Origin: Mucilaginibacter sp. OK268
GTDB taxonomy: Bacteria; Bacteroidota; Bacteroidia; Sphingobacteriales; Sphingobacteriaceae
Assembly (NCBI RefSeq): GCF_900103125.1
Contig: NZ_FNJV01000002.1
Span: forward strand, 1-64,000
Reading direction: 5' to 3'
Length of the DNA: 64,000 bases
Shown here in pieces: positions 1 through 7,552 of the stretch; the stretch's first letter is position 1; each line of letters opens with the position of its first letter. The position numbers and the translations under genes are program-made. The notes beneath the pieces were generated by a model. It was not told the origin of the DNA. It did not search any database and was given only the letters and a program-made list of their open reading frames with translations.

Positions 1-354
1 TAATCGGTAAAATATACTTCCAGTATACTAAAAACAGCCCTGGCCCCGCAGGGCGAGCGGAAGAGTCAGGTACAACCTGACTCCCGCTCGCTCCAAAAAA
101 ATTGCTTTTTTGGACGTTCGTCTGCGCTTATAAATACTATATGGAGTGTGAATATTTTTCATATATGCTAACAGGTTTATTGGCATAGCGAAAACAGCAT
201 TTTATATATATGGGGATGTCTTGTCCTGATAAGGCTTTAAAGAAATCTCCAAGCGAATTTTGAGGATAGCCGGGTGCAGAGCCCCTGTTTATTTACAGGA
301 CGCCAATCTCCCTGACCAGCCGTACACAAGCCCCTTGTACGTGCGACTGGCCAT
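1..354. other. Non-coding left edge of a mobile region
   Basis: No convincing gene is seen here. The stretch carries two strong adjacent hairpins at 53-114, an AT-rich segment at 120-240, and a weaker imperfect inverted repeat at about 313-352 next to the end of the zeta-toxin gene. Position beside element genes and the dense secondary structure would fit a transfer-origin or intergenic control region of a mobile element. No nic site or relaxase gene is visible, so this remains inference. Confidence 0.4.
53..114. repeat. Two tandem hairpins
   Basis: Hairpin one pairs 53-60 plus 63-71 with 75-91. The arms are gcgagcgg and gagtcaggt against acctgactc and ccgctcgc, with a 3-nt loop and a 2-nt bulge. 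Hairpin two follows at once, pairing tccaaaaaa (92-100) with ttttttgga (106-114). They could form part of an oriT, a bidirectional terminator or an RNA structure. The sequence alone does not decide between these. Confidence 0.55.
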
Positions 355-1059
355 TTATCGGCCTATTGACGGGCCCCGGTCATAGCCCTGATCTAAATCT
401 TCTCCGGGGTCCCTGTCTTTTTTTTGTATTAAAGATTGCCTTTGTTGTTGCTTCTGTTCGATCCTCCGAACCAGCTTATTTGCCCAGTCGGGTATTTGTT
501 CAGCTTGTTCTTTAACCTGCCCCTGTTCAATCTTTAAATAAGGATGAAGTTTCAAACGCTGCTGATTATCCTCGGTGAAACTCCTTACCAAAAGCACGTT
601 ATCAAATTCCTCAAAATGTTTCTCCAGGTTTTTAAATCCTTCGTTATAGTTTGCGGTTATGTTATCCAACGCTACGGCATGCCCACCCATTGCAACCCTG
701 GCATGAACACGCTCGATAGATGCTTCTAAACTATCGAGCCCAAAATAAATAAGCTGTGCTTGATATCCCTTGTCTTTAAATTCCTGAACCGTACTCATTA
801 CATCTGCCGATCTGAAATTTGTTTCAAATGCACAATCCATGCGTTTTGCCTGTACTTGTTCTTTCCAGTTGGCAAAAATATGACCATTTACTGCATCATA
901 CAGGTTTCCGCTATCAAGTCCGGGAAATTGCTGCCGTAATCGTGCTAGTTCTTTATCGCCATCGAACACTGGCGTGCCCGAAGGCAGCATAGTGGCGGAC
1001 AGCGTGCTTTTACCTGCACCATTAGGGCCGGCAAAAACAAACAGTTTTGGCTGTTCCAT
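355..1059 (-). CDS. Zeta-toxin-like P-loop kinase
   Basis: A 234-residue P-loop protein of the zeta-toxin/UNAG-kinase type. Family members phosphorylate UDP-N-acetylglucosamine and so interfere with peptidoglycan synthesis, although in Bacteroidota the substrate is rarely proven. Seen directly: Walker A GPNGAGKS at residues 11-18, a DGD motif at 33-35, an ETNF substrate-site-like motif at 79-82, and the arginine/glycine motif RVHARVAMGGH at 117-127. The last 45 residues are Gln/Lys/Asp-rich and lie outside the kinase fold. Its ATG overlaps the upstream stop by one base (TAATG), implying translational coupling to the 132-residue gene. It is probably a toxin or a plasmid-addiction-like kinase of the element. 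Confidence 0.8.
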   Translation of the reverse strand: MEQPKLFVFAGPNGAGKSTLSATMLPSGTPVFDGDKELARLRQQFPGLDSGNLYDAVNGHIFANWKEQVQAKRMDCAFETNFRSADVMSTVQEFKDKGYQAQLIYFGLDSLEASIERVHARVAMGGHAVALDNITANYNEGFKNLEKHFEEFDNVLLVRSFTEDNQQRLKLHPYLKIEQGQVKEQAEQIPDWANKLVRRIEQKQQQRQSLIQKKDRDPGEDLDQGYDRGPSIGR

Positions 1060-1457
1060 TAAAATTTCCTTTGGAGAATATGGCTTTGTCCTGTCTTGGC
1101 GTCTACTTCCACTAATTCGCGCCTGTCGGCATATTGGCGGATAAATTGTTTTGGGGAATTATCGCCGTTAGTATATTGGTAGACATTGTATTGACCGGCA
1201 TTAAGATGCTCGGTTTCGACTCTTTGAATTTCCGGGCGTAACCTGTCCTGAAGCTCTTGCAAAGAACATTCAAAAATCGGTTTGTAAGTTAACTGCTCCA
1301 TAAGCCGGTACAATTCACAATTTTTAGCTATTGCAGGTGCGATCTCTGGCCACTGTTTTAACGGTATAAGAACACCCATTGGTTCCTGGCTGGAGTTGAC
1401 AAAAATACTAATTTTGCCTTCTTCAGCGAATGCACTCAAATTTAAGGATTTACTCAT
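1059..1457 (-). CDS. Candidate antitoxin/partner of the zeta-like kinase
   Basis: A 132-residue soluble protein directly upstream of and coupled to the zeta-like kinase. I do not recognise a named family. The N-terminal third (LSAFAEEGKISIFVNSSQEP region) could be a small beta-rich fold. The C-terminal third is rich in Tyr, Gln, Arg and Asp. Classical epsilon antitoxins are about 90 residues and helical, and this protein does not obviously resemble them. The gene order (small gene first, toxin second, one-base overlap) is typical of toxin-antitoxin pairs, so an antitoxin role is a reasonable inference but not shown. Confidence 0.6.
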   Translation of the reverse strand: MSKSLNLSAFAEEGKISIFVNSSQEPMGVLIPLKQWPEIAPAIAKNCELYRLMEQLTYKPIFECSLQELQDRLRPEIQRVETEHLNAGQYNVYQYTNGDNSPKQFIRQYADRRELVEVDAKTGQSHILQRKF

Positions 1458-1477
1458 GATATTACAAATTTGGTTGG

Positions 1478-2014
1478 TTAATAGCTTGTTTTTTTCGGCT
1501 CTGTCTTATGGGCACGCCGCTTTTTCTTCATCTTCGATCTTACCGGCAAGTTTTTCTGGAATTTTTCGTCCTTAGCCTGGCCCATGTCGTCTGACAGGGC
1601 TTGTTTGCTCTTAAGTTGCTCTTTAAGCAGATACGATTCCGTGGCATACCCGATGGTTGTTCCGGTCAATACAGCAACCCCGACGATAAGGATAAAATAT
1701 ATGATTAATACCCATTGGGATTTAGGATCTAAATGGTGCCTAACCGGAATAACATCCGGCATTCGATCTATTTTTTTATCTATTTGCTCAAACAGCCGAC
1801 TAATATTCTCTTTTTCATAGTTTTGATTAAACTTGTTCAACTGCTCGTTTATCTGTCTGAACTCTTTACTATAGTCGGGTATATAAACCTCCGGATATTC
1901 CGGCAGTGTGTCCCTGGAGGCGGCTTGCTGTTCCAGCAAAGATTTGTTTTTTTGAACGGACTGTTCAATCACATCATCGATGATGTCCTTTTTCTTTTCA
2001 TTTGACCTTTCCAT
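1478..2014 (-). CDS. Single-pass membrane protein with coiled coil, unknown function
   Basis: A 178-residue protein. Residues 1-90 are charged and contain heptad-like helices (around 50-85). A single hydrophobic segment spans about 101-123 (WVLIIYFILIVGVAVLTG). The tail after 130 is very basic, with runs of Lys/Arg. No signal peptide and no known domain were recognised. It lies 20 bp upstream of the candidate antitoxin gene and on the same strand, so it probably belongs to the same element transcript. Similar small coiled-coil membrane proteins are common passengers of Bacteroidota conjugative and mobilisable elements, but no specific role can be assigned. Confidence 0.6.
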   Translation of the reverse strand: MERSNEKKKDIIDDVIEQSVQKNKSLLEQQAASRDTLPEYPEVYIPDYSKEFRQINEQLNKFNQNYEKENISRLFEQIDKKIDRMPDVIPVRHHLDPKSQWVLIIYFILIVGVAVLTGTTIGYATESYLLKEQLKSKQALSDDMGQAKDEKFQKNLPVRSKMKKKRRAHKTEPKKTSY

Positions 2015-2094
2015 AGTTGCTTATTTATTGGCTCAATACCTTCCTACTGTCCATTTAGTGCGGCCGCCCGATGTTGTGTGCCTGGGTGCAGTCT

Positions 2095-2361
2095 TCACTT
2101 TGCACCTCCTTCCAAAAGGTTTTGAATGTCCTCCAACTTGTAATAAAGAAGCCCACCGATCCTGGTGTAGCGAAGCGTGCCGTTAATCCGTAAGTTCTGC
2201 AAGGTGCCGGGTGATATGTTTAATAGTTTCCTCACTTCATAGCTTTTCAGCCATTGCTTACTTTGTCCCTGTCCGGGTTTGAGGAGATGCTTCATCTCGG
2301 TTAACATCTCGTTTTTAAATTGCTTTAAATCTTCTTTGGTGATTAAATCGATTGCTGTCAT
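2095..2361 (-). CDS. Small helix-turn-helix protein, excisionase-like
   Basis: An 88-residue protein with an N-terminal helical stretch and a C-terminal winged-helix/MerR-like DNA-binding domain of the HTH_17 type. The region after KSYEVRKLLNISPGTLQNLR contains the recognition helix, followed by a basic wing with RYTRIGGLLYY. Proteins like this act as excisionases or as regulators of integrase and transfer genes in Bacteroidota elements. A clear paralogue lies at 7553-7813 on the opposite strand beyond the recombinase, sharing the SPGTLQ.LR..GT.RY..IGG core. Its stop lies 80 bp upstream of the membrane-protein gene. Confidence 0.75.
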   Translation of the reverse strand: MTAIDLITKEDLKQFKNEMLTEMKHLLKPGQGQSKQWLKSYEVRKLLNISPGTLQNLRINGTLRYTRIGGLLYYKLEDIQNLLEGGAK

Positions 2362-2565
2362 AATTATATGTTTATGATTAATATTTAAAATAGCCTTTGC
2401 GCAATTTGGGCATGTGCTGTTTGATTTATTGGGGACTTTTAAGGGGTGACACCTGATTTTCTTTGCAGCCCTGCCTAATTTCCAGAATAGCTCGTTGTTT
2501 TTTGGCGATCATTTATATCACCGCCCTGTTGGGATGATTGTTTCATTCATCTTGTACCTCCCTGT

Positions 2566-2832
2566 TTAATCTTTAGTTTTTTGTTGCATGGCTTTGAGCA
2601 CCTCGCTTTTTTTAAAATATACCCGTTTATGCAGCCGAAGAAAGGGCAAGCCCTTCTTCATCCAGGCCGTGAGTGTTACCAATGACACGCCTAATTCTTC
2701 GGACAGTTCCTGTTTGGATAATAGCCGTTCATCATGCGGCGGGCTTCCGCCTGTTTTAAAATGTTCTTGTAATTCTGCCCGGACTGCATCCCTGATGCAC
2801 CGACTTAGGGCTTCGTGGTTAATGATCTCCAT
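2566..2832 (-). CDS. Small helix-turn-helix protein, excisionase-like
   Basis: An 88-residue protein whose C-terminal half is a helix-turn-helix of the HTH_17 type: LSKQELSEELGVSLVTLTAW, then a short linker and FLRLHKRVYFKKSEVLKAM. It belongs to the same broad class as the neighbour at 2095-2361 but is only distantly similar. Element-borne proteins of this class bind near att sites or regulate excision genes. About 200 bp separate it from the next helix-turn-helix gene downstream, with no recognisable gene between. Confidence 0.72.
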   Translation of the reverse strand: MEIINHEALSRCIRDAVRAELQEHFKTGGSPPHDERLLSKQELSEELGVSLVTLTAWMKKGLPFLRLHKRVYFKKSEVLKAMQQKTKD

Positions 2833-2995
2833 GCTACAAATGAAAATAAAAAAGCAACGTGTGCATGACCACGCAGATTTGCATGGTTAAATTGAGGGTG
2901 TTCATAGCAAGCTACAATAAGCTTGTATTTGATTGAAATTTAAGTCGTTATGGTTTACCGAAAGATGGAATTGATAAGATTAAGTTATGCAACTT

Positions 2996-3790
2996 TTAAC
3001 TGCGTTTTCGAGCAGGTTTGAGCTGAAACAGCTTCAGTTCCGGTGGTATTTTAGCATACTTGGTGCCAGGGTTGTTTTTATCTGCCGGGAAATAACGGCG
3101 AATGGTTTCCAGGCTGATCTCGTTATTACCCTCCCTGAAATACTTGGCAATCATTTTACTCCATACGATTTGCGTTTGAGAGAAAACGAGTTCTTTGCTA
3201 TTGTCCGGCAATAAGGCTTCTTGTGTTTGCAGACAGATATCTAAAAAACTTAACAGGTAACCATCAGCGATATTAATGTAATCATCGGTTTCCAATTTTC
3301 TTGCTGCTTTTAAATCCTCTTTTAATGTTGCTATTTCTGCTTGTTGCTTTCTGATTTCTTCCTGCTGATCTGCAATAATTTCAGGCAGCGTCTTTTGGGT
3401 ATTCCACTGGTCAATGGAACGGAGATACTTTTGAAAGCTCGTGAGTTTGGCCAGCAGCTCCATGTCGGTCGCGTGGCTCGAATTAAATGGGTCTTTGGTT
3501 TCTAAGTATCTGATACGTATTAAAACTACCTCCCAGACAAAAGAAAAAAACACCTGTTCGCCTTGCGGTTCTTTTCCCAAGAAATAAGTTAGGTGATATT
3601 GGTAATAATCTACGTATTCCTGTTCAGGCAGCGTAAATAGTTTCTTTATGAAAAGATTATCTTCATAGCCTTTTTTTAACCCTGTAAATATGCCAACATC
3701 ATATTTGTGTGGGTGTAGATCAAAGGCCTCGTGTGGTTTAAAATATTTATTGGGCATGGTTTCGGTATTAATTCCTACTATATGCTTCAA
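2996..3790 (-). CDS. Element protein of unknown function with coiled coil
   Basis: A 264-residue soluble protein. The central part (about residues 135-170) is a strongly predicted coiled coil rich in Glu, Gln and Lys. The C-terminus ends in a basic stretch (LKPARKRS), preceded by ISLETIRRYFPADK, which resembles the small DNA-binding tails of Bacteroidota element regulators. I do not recognise a named family. It is transcribed in the same direction as the two helix-turn-helix genes and the recombinase. A regulatory role in the element is possible but unsupported by a specific motif. Confidence 0.55.
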   Translation of the reverse strand: MKHIVGINTETMPNKYFKPHEAFDLHPHKYDVGIFTGLKKGYEDNLFIKKLFTLPEQEYVDYYQYHLTYFLGKEPQGEQVFFSFVWEVVLIRIRYLETKDPFNSSHATDMELLAKLTSFQKYLRSIDQWNTQKTLPEIIADQQEEIRKQQAEIATLKEDLKAARKLETDDYINIADGYLLSFLDICLQTQEALLPDNSKELVFSQTQIVWSKMIAKYFREGNNEISLETIRRYFPADKNNPGTKYAKIPPELKLFQLKPARKRS

Positions 3791-3823
3791 CTACAATTTA
3801 TTATTTTGGTTTTAGTACAAAAA

Positions 3824-3860
3824 TAAAGCCTTGCACTTTTCGGTACAGGGCCTGGCTTTA
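3824..3860. terminator. Terminator-like hairpin
   Basis: Arms taaagcc (3824-3830) and ggcttta (3854-3860) enclose a long loop. The structure lies downstream of the GNAT fragment and upstream of the 264-residue gene. A related hairpin with a similar loop (tgca.cttt..gtaca) sits at 5681-5714 after the recombinase gene, so the element carries two copies of this motif. Confidence 0.4.
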
Positions 3861-3928
3861 GACTTTTGCTTTTATGGCTACACTTACAATCGCTTACTAA
3901 GCTGTGCCATACAACATTCTTTTGGGGA

Positions 3929-4297
3929 TTAGTTTCTTTTCATACAAAACACCGGAAATCCAAAATCAAGTTCATGATAAACTTCAAATCCGTGTTTCTT
4001 ATACAGCTTTATATTTTGGGGTAGGTATGTTTCCAAATATATGGGGAGTTTACGAGCCTCACTGTCCTTAATTAGTTCGGTTAGTAATTTACTACCATGT
4101 CCTATATTTTGAAATTCTGGATAAACGCCAATGAAAAGTAAATAATAAAAAGGAGAGCGGGAATGCACATTCCTTATTTTACTTTCTCTTACAAAGCCCT
4201 TCTTTATGCTTTTAATACCCAAAAGAAACAAAAGCTGTATGTCCTTACTACCTACACTTGTCTCCAGTACCATACATCTAAAGCTAATCAGTATCAA
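3929..4297 (-). pseudogene. N-terminally truncated GNAT acetyltransferase
   Basis: A 122-residue frame whose C-terminal 75 residues match the GNAT N-acetyltransferase core. Motif A is visible as FIGVYPEFQNIGHGSKLL, with the Q/R-x-x-G-x-G/A acetyl-CoA loop (QNIGHG), followed by the beta-strand/alpha segment ending LYKKHGFEV. Full-length GNATs of this type are about 150-200 residues, and the usual N-terminal strands and helices are missing or unrecognisable. I read it as a truncated or degraded gene, although a short functional version starting at Met9 cannot be excluded. The substrate is unknown. Confidence 0.55.
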
Positions 4298-4393
4298 GAG
4301 TTAGACCCTACCTTATAGTTGGGGGAGTTCGCTGTTGATATCATAGGGAATTTTGATCTGTAAAGCTCTTCGGCTGCTCATGGAAAATTGTTA

Positions 4394-4405
4394 TCAAAAA
4401 ACGTT
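4394..4405 (+). promoter_or_regulatory. Shared upstream motif, copy 1
   Basis: The 12-mer tcaaaaaacgtt lies 38 bp before the start of the tandem-repeat gene. The same 12-mer occurs at 4997-5008 before the next + strand gene. The bases just before both ATG codons are also alike (cctatttt and cccatttt). The pattern suggests co-regulation or a duplicated leader. No promoter family is assigned. Confidence 0.4.
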
Positions 4406-4431
4406 ACCTTTATGTAAACAAATCCTATTTT

Positions 4432-4743
4432 ATGAAAAACCGCAAGCATAATCCTATAGGGGAAAAATTAACTGAGGAGCAACCTGCATTTACCCCTCCT
4501 CCGGTGGATCCCGGACATAAACTGCCTGAAATTGGTAGTCCATCAATTCTGCCAATTGTAGGAGGTGGAAATAAACTGCCTGAAATTGGTAGTCCATCAA
4601 TTCTGCCAATTGTAGGCGGTGGAAATAAACTGCCTGAAATTGGTAATCCATCAATTCTGCCAATTGTAGGCGGTGGAAATAAACTGCCTGAAATTGGTAA
4701 TCCATCAATTCTGCCAATTGTACCGGAACCTGGGAATGATTAA
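4432..4743 (+). CDS. Tandem-repeat peptide of four 18-residue units
   Basis: A 103-residue protein with no recognised domain. Residues 1-29 form a polar, Pro-rich leader (MKNRKHNPIGEKLTEEQ). From residue 30 there are four copies of an 18-residue unit, KLPEIG(S/N)PSILPIVGGGN, the last ending in PEPGND. There is no Cys, no signal peptide and no membrane segment. Near-identical multi-unit peptides with a leader are seen in multi-core RiPP precursors, in secreted adhesive or structural repeats, and in decoy or scaffold peptides. No modification enzyme is visible next door, so the function is unknown. The ATG choice is supported by the leader similarity with the gene at 5053. Confidence 0.65.
   Translation: MKNRKHNPIGEKLTEEQPAFTPPPVDPGHKLPEIGSPSILPIVGGGNKLPEIGSPSILPIVGGGNKLPEIGNPSILPIVGGGNKLPEIGNPSILPIVPEPGND
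4519..4722 (+). repeat. 54-bp tandem repeat, 3.8 copies
   Basis: Four in-frame units begin at 4519, 4573, 4627 and 4681. They are almost identical at DNA level. Units 3 and 4 share an AGT to AAT change (Ser to Asn), and the spacer Gly codons vary between gga and ggc. High DNA identity suggests recent expansion or ongoing homogenisation. The unit count may vary between strains. Confidence 0.95.
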
Positions 4744-4787
4744 TATGCAAAAACAGCGATGTCTCAAAGGTTCATATTTATGTTTAT

Positions 4788-4901
4788 ATGGCGGATCACA
4801 AATCAAAAGCTGATAGTGCACCAGCTATGAGTGTTCCTTTTTGGCATGGCATCAACAGGAATTTTGATTACAGTTTCAGCGTTGGGAGTACTGAAATTTA
4901 G
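4788..4901 (+). CDS. Possible 37-residue peptide
   Basis: A short frame beginning MADHKSKADSAPAMSV and ending FSVGSTEI lies between the repeat gene and the next orphan gene. It has no recognised motif or clear ribosome-binding site. Its only support is location between two related genes, so it may be chance. Confidence 0.2.
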   Translation: MADHKSKADSAPAMSVPFWHGINRNFDYSFSVGSTEI

Positions 4902-4946
4902 TAGCAATAACTCAGAAGTGTCGAGCACGTGATTAGTAGGAATTGC

Positions 4947-4962
4947 ACCACCTGGGGGTGGT
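4947..4962 (+). terminator. Weak hairpin
   Basis: accacc (4947-4952) pairs with ggtggt (4957-4962) around a 4-nt loop, followed by tgttt. It could end transcription from the tandem-repeat gene. Support is modest because the T-tract is short. Confidence 0.3.
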
Positions 4963-4996
4963 TGTTTCAGGCGTGCTTTCACTTTTGATACTTATC

Positions 4997-5008
4997 TCAA
5001 AAAACGTT
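4997..5008 (+). promoter_or_regulatory. Shared upstream motif, copy 2
   Basis: The second tcaaaaaacgtt lies 56 bp before the ATG at 5053. See copy 1 at 4394-4405. The two genes are otherwise unrelated in most of their sequence, so a shared leader points to common control. Confidence 0.4.
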
Positions 5009-5052
5009 CACTTTTCTTTTCACCATATTACTTCACCTTGAAAACCCATTTT

Positions 5053-5568
5053 ATGGCAACATACCAATTCCAGGAAACTACAATTTCAACAATGAAGGCT
5101 TTGGCTGACAAAAGCGTTGAATCCTTTTTAAATGAATTAAATAAGAAGGAAGAACAAACCGAAGCAAATTTACCGGATAGTAAAACCAGGGAGCTTTTAG
5201 ATGATTTTGTTTGCGCATCCTTATTAGACGGGGTAGCCGAAGGCAAAAGTTTTGACCAGGTAGTTGACCATCTGGCTTCCACTATTGAATCACACAGCAC
5301 CACACCCCTGCCTTCTGGAGCGGTTGCTTCTATCGCCAGAGCCATTTTAAAGCCTTGTGTAGATGAGCTCTCCAAAATGGCGACAAATCCCGAAGACTTT
5401 TCCCTGGGCGATGACAAGGATGTTATCCGGGATGCGGTAATTGGTTGGAGTAGGTCAGCGAGATTATTACCGATTGATCAAGAAGAAGTTCCACTCGGTG
5501 GGGCTAAAGAGTATCCTGAAAGCTTCGCTAGGGTAATCGATTTGCCTGCACCTATCATAATTCGTTAA
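5053..5568 (+). CDS. Orphan soluble helical protein, partner candidate of the repeat gene
   Basis: A 171-residue protein from the ATG at 5053. A TTG at 5038 in the same frame is less likely because the ATG context matches the neighbour's leader. The body is alpha-helical and acidic with two Cys. No family is recognised. The end of the protein switches to a Pro/hydrophobic tail (VIDLPAPIIIR) that faintly recalls the PSILPIV units of the repeat gene. It has no signal peptide or membrane segment. It sits between the repeat gene and the recombinase, as cargo genes often do. Its function is unknown. Confidence 0.6.
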   Translation: MATYQFQETTISTMKALADKSVESFLNELNKKEEQTEANLPDSKTRELLDDFVCASLLDGVAEGKSFDQVVDHLASTIESHSTTPLPSGAVASIARAILKPCVDELSKMATNPEDFSLGDDKDVIRDAVIGWSRSARLLPIDQEEVPLGGAKEYPESFARVIDLPAPIIIR

Positions 5569-5680
5569 ATAAAGGACGCATCATTTCGGCAAGTAAGAAT
5601 GTCCTTATGTAGTATTTCCACAACATAGAAGGCTTAATTTTGGCATTGGGATGATGGCTATAATATCTTATCCTGTTAAA

Positions 5681-5714
5681 ATTAAGCCCTGCATCTTTTA
5701 GTACAAGGCTTAAT
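5681..5714. terminator. Terminator-like hairpin between convergent genes
   Basis: attaagcc (5681-5688) pairs with ggcttaat (5707-5714). It lies between the stop of the orphan gene and the stop of the recombinase gene and could serve both. The loop resembles the one at 3824-3860. Confidence 0.5.
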
Positions 5715-5728
5715 AAGGATAATAATTG

Positions 5729-6958
5729 TTATGCCTGCAACTTTTTACATAGCTGTGCCATATCATCTTGTATTTTGTTCTCTATTACTTTAGCATATAT
5801 CTGCGTGGTGGGCAGTTTGGCATGGCCTAGCAGTTTACTTACCGTTTCTATAGGTACACCGTTGGTTAAGGTTACCGTTGTGGCAAATGTATGCCGGGCA
5901 ATATGAAAGGTCAGCGGCTTCATAATATCGCACATATCAGCAATTTCTTTTAAGTAACTGTTCAATTTCTGATTACTCAATGTCGGTAGCGCTTTACCTT
6001 CTGCCAACGCTTGGGGATGGCTCTTATACTTTTCGATGATCGCTAAGGCTTTGGGCAAAAGCGGTACTCTTACCGGTTCATTGGTCTTTTGCCTGTTGGT
6101 CATGATCCAAATATTATTCTCGGATTTTTCTATCAGGTTGGCAGGTGCTAAATTAAATACATCTATATAAGCCAGTCCTGTATAGCAACTGAAAATAAAA
6201 AGATCTTGAACGACTTGTAACCGCACGATATTGAATTTCTTGGCTTCAATCCTCGCCAGTTCTTCTTTGGTCAGATATTCACGTTCTACTTTATCAAACT
6301 TTAACTGGTAAGCGTGAAAGGGGTTGCGGACTATCCATTCCAACCTTACAGCAAGATTAATCATCTTGCAAAACCTTTCCATGTGTTTCATCAGGCCGTT
6401 ATTATTCAGGTTTTTTTGGCCTTTCTCCGGCTTTCTGTTGCGCAGGTAGTACTCAAAGTCCGTAATAAATTTATAACTCAACTCCGATAAGTATTTATCG
6501 CTTGTCCTAAAACGCTCTTTAATAAACTCCTTAATATACTTTTGGGTGGTATAGTAATTTTTCATTGTGCCTGGCTCCAATACTTGTCCTTGTTCCGCAT
6601 TGTGATAGTCCATTAACTTACATAGCGTAAATTCGGACTGGTCGGCCCCTGTAACTTTCCCTTTTAAAAGTTCTGCGGTAATAAATTTCTTCTGCAACAA
6701 AAGCTGCTGGTAACTGTCTATAATTCCAGCCTTGAATTGGTCAAGGTATTTATTCAGTTTGATGATTTCTTCCCGGCTTCCCTTTCCCATTCCTTTAATG
6801 GCGTTCCAGTTATTTTCTTCAATGGAGCGTTTAACGGATATTTCAATACGCTTGCCGTTTACGGTAATCCTTGCATAGATAGGTGATTTTCCCGCTTGGG
6901 TGGTCTTTTGCTTTTTAAGATAAAAAGCAACGCCAAAAGTGTTGTTTGTGGTACTCAT
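5729..6958 (-). CDS. Tyrosine recombinase (integrase), Arg I replaced
   Basis: A 409-residue site-specific recombinase of the Bacteroidota IntDOT-like family. It catalyses integration and excision of the element through a covalent 3'-phosphotyrosine intermediate. Layout: N-terminal arm-binding domain (about 8-100), SAM-like core-binding domain (about 108-215) and catalytic domain (230-400). Visible catalytic residues are Lys291 (possible), His352 and Arg355 in FHIARH, His380 in LLGH and Tyr389 in IYAKV. The position of the first canonical Arg (usually TGLR) is Ala263 in CYTGLAYIDV. IntDOT of CTnDOT also lacks this Arg, so the change is a known feature of this branch rather than an obvious defect. 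Its 5' end faces the tRNA-like att candidate 310 bp away. Confidence 0.92.
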   Translation of the reverse strand: MSTTNNTFGVAFYLKKQKTTQAGKSPIYARITVNGKRIEISVKRSIEENNWNAIKGMGKGSREEIIKLNKYLDQFKAGIIDSYQQLLLQKKFITAELLKGKVTGADQSEFTLCKLMDYHNAEQGQVLEPGTMKNYYTTQKYIKEFIKERFRTSDKYLSELSYKFITDFEYYLRNRKPEKGQKNLNNNGLMKHMERFCKMINLAVRLEWIVRNPFHAYQLKFDKVEREYLTKEELARIEAKKFNIVRLQVVQDLFIFSCYTGLAYIDVFNLAPANLIEKSENNIWIMTNRQKTNEPVRVPLLPKALAIIEKYKSHPQALAEGKALPTLSNQKLNSYLKEIADMCDIMKPLTFHIARHTFATTVTLTNGVPIETVSKLLGHAKLPTTQIYAKVIENKIQDDMAQLCKKLQA

Positions 6959-7212
6959 AGTTATTCTGGTTAAAAATTTACAAAAGCATGGTTTTGACTG
7001 ATTTGATATACCCCTTTGAAAAGGAGCACCGGTTTGAGCAAAAAACAGGTTTCAAACCACATCAAAACAGGTCAAAATAAACAAATCAATCAATTGACTA
7101 TCAATACATTACAATGCTTTTGGTGACCCAAACGTAGGAAATTAAAATGGGTAACCGAATAGGTCTCATTTTCTTTGGTTTTACTTGAATAACTTGGGTT
7201 GAAATAAAAAGA

Positions 7213-7246
7213 AAAACCCCTTAAATCATACGATTTAAGGGGTTTT
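7213..7246 (-). terminator. Strong rho-independent terminator
   Basis: A perfect 15-bp stem pairs aaaaccccttaaatc (7213-7227) with gatttaaggggtttt (7232-7246) around a 4-nt loop. Read on the minus strand it ends in a T-rich tract (tttttcttttt). It follows the tRNA-3'-end-like sequence at 7268-7283 in that direction, as a terminator follows a tRNA gene. Confidence 0.8.
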
Positions 7247-7267
7247 CGACTCGATTGGTATCGCTTT

Positions 7268-7283
7268 AGTCGGGATGGCAGGA
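7268..7283 (-). other. tRNA 3'-end fragment, candidate att core
   Basis: Read on the minus strand the sequence is tcctgccatcccgact. It matches the usual T-stem 3' half plus acceptor 3' strand of a tRNA whose 5' strand would be CGGGATG. The rest of a tRNA (T-loop, anticodon arm) is absent to the right. Such partial tRNA ends next to a tyrosine recombinase are typical att core duplications. The fragment is followed by a terminator at 7213-7246. A second copy or the intact tRNA is not in the window, so this is a candidate only. Apart from this fragment, nothing was recognised between 7247 and 7552. Confidence 0.5.
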
Positions 7284-7552
7284 CGATAATCAACCTCTAT
7301 ATTCTATTGAATTTCAGTATGTTACAAAGAGCTTCTCAAAGCTGGTACCAATACTGGTCTCCTTCTTCTTTTGAGTGTCGACAAATTTACAAAATCAGGG
7401 AGAACCCTGCAAGTTTTAACCAAGATTTAAACCATTCAATCGCGTAAAAGTACTCCCCTATCATGTAAACTAAATTTTCCGGTAGTACCGAAAAACTGGG
7501 CAACAAAACCGGGCTGGGATGGTGAAATTTGGTCTGTAATAAACGTAGCAAA

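Noticed and set aside
2996..3790. RteC-like tetracycline regulator
   Set aside because: Only a vague resemblance of the basic C-terminus; no specific motif.
4519..4722. Regular 54-bp repeats as a CRISPR array
   Set aside because: The units are contiguous, in frame and without variable spacers; no cas genes are present.
4490..4750. Antisense frame across the tandem repeats
   Set aside because: It is open only because the 54-bp repeat has no stop in that frame; its start context and composition are not gene-like.
7247..7400. Complete tRNA gene on the minus strand
   Set aside because: Only the 3' end matches; no T-loop, anticodon arm or D-arm follows.
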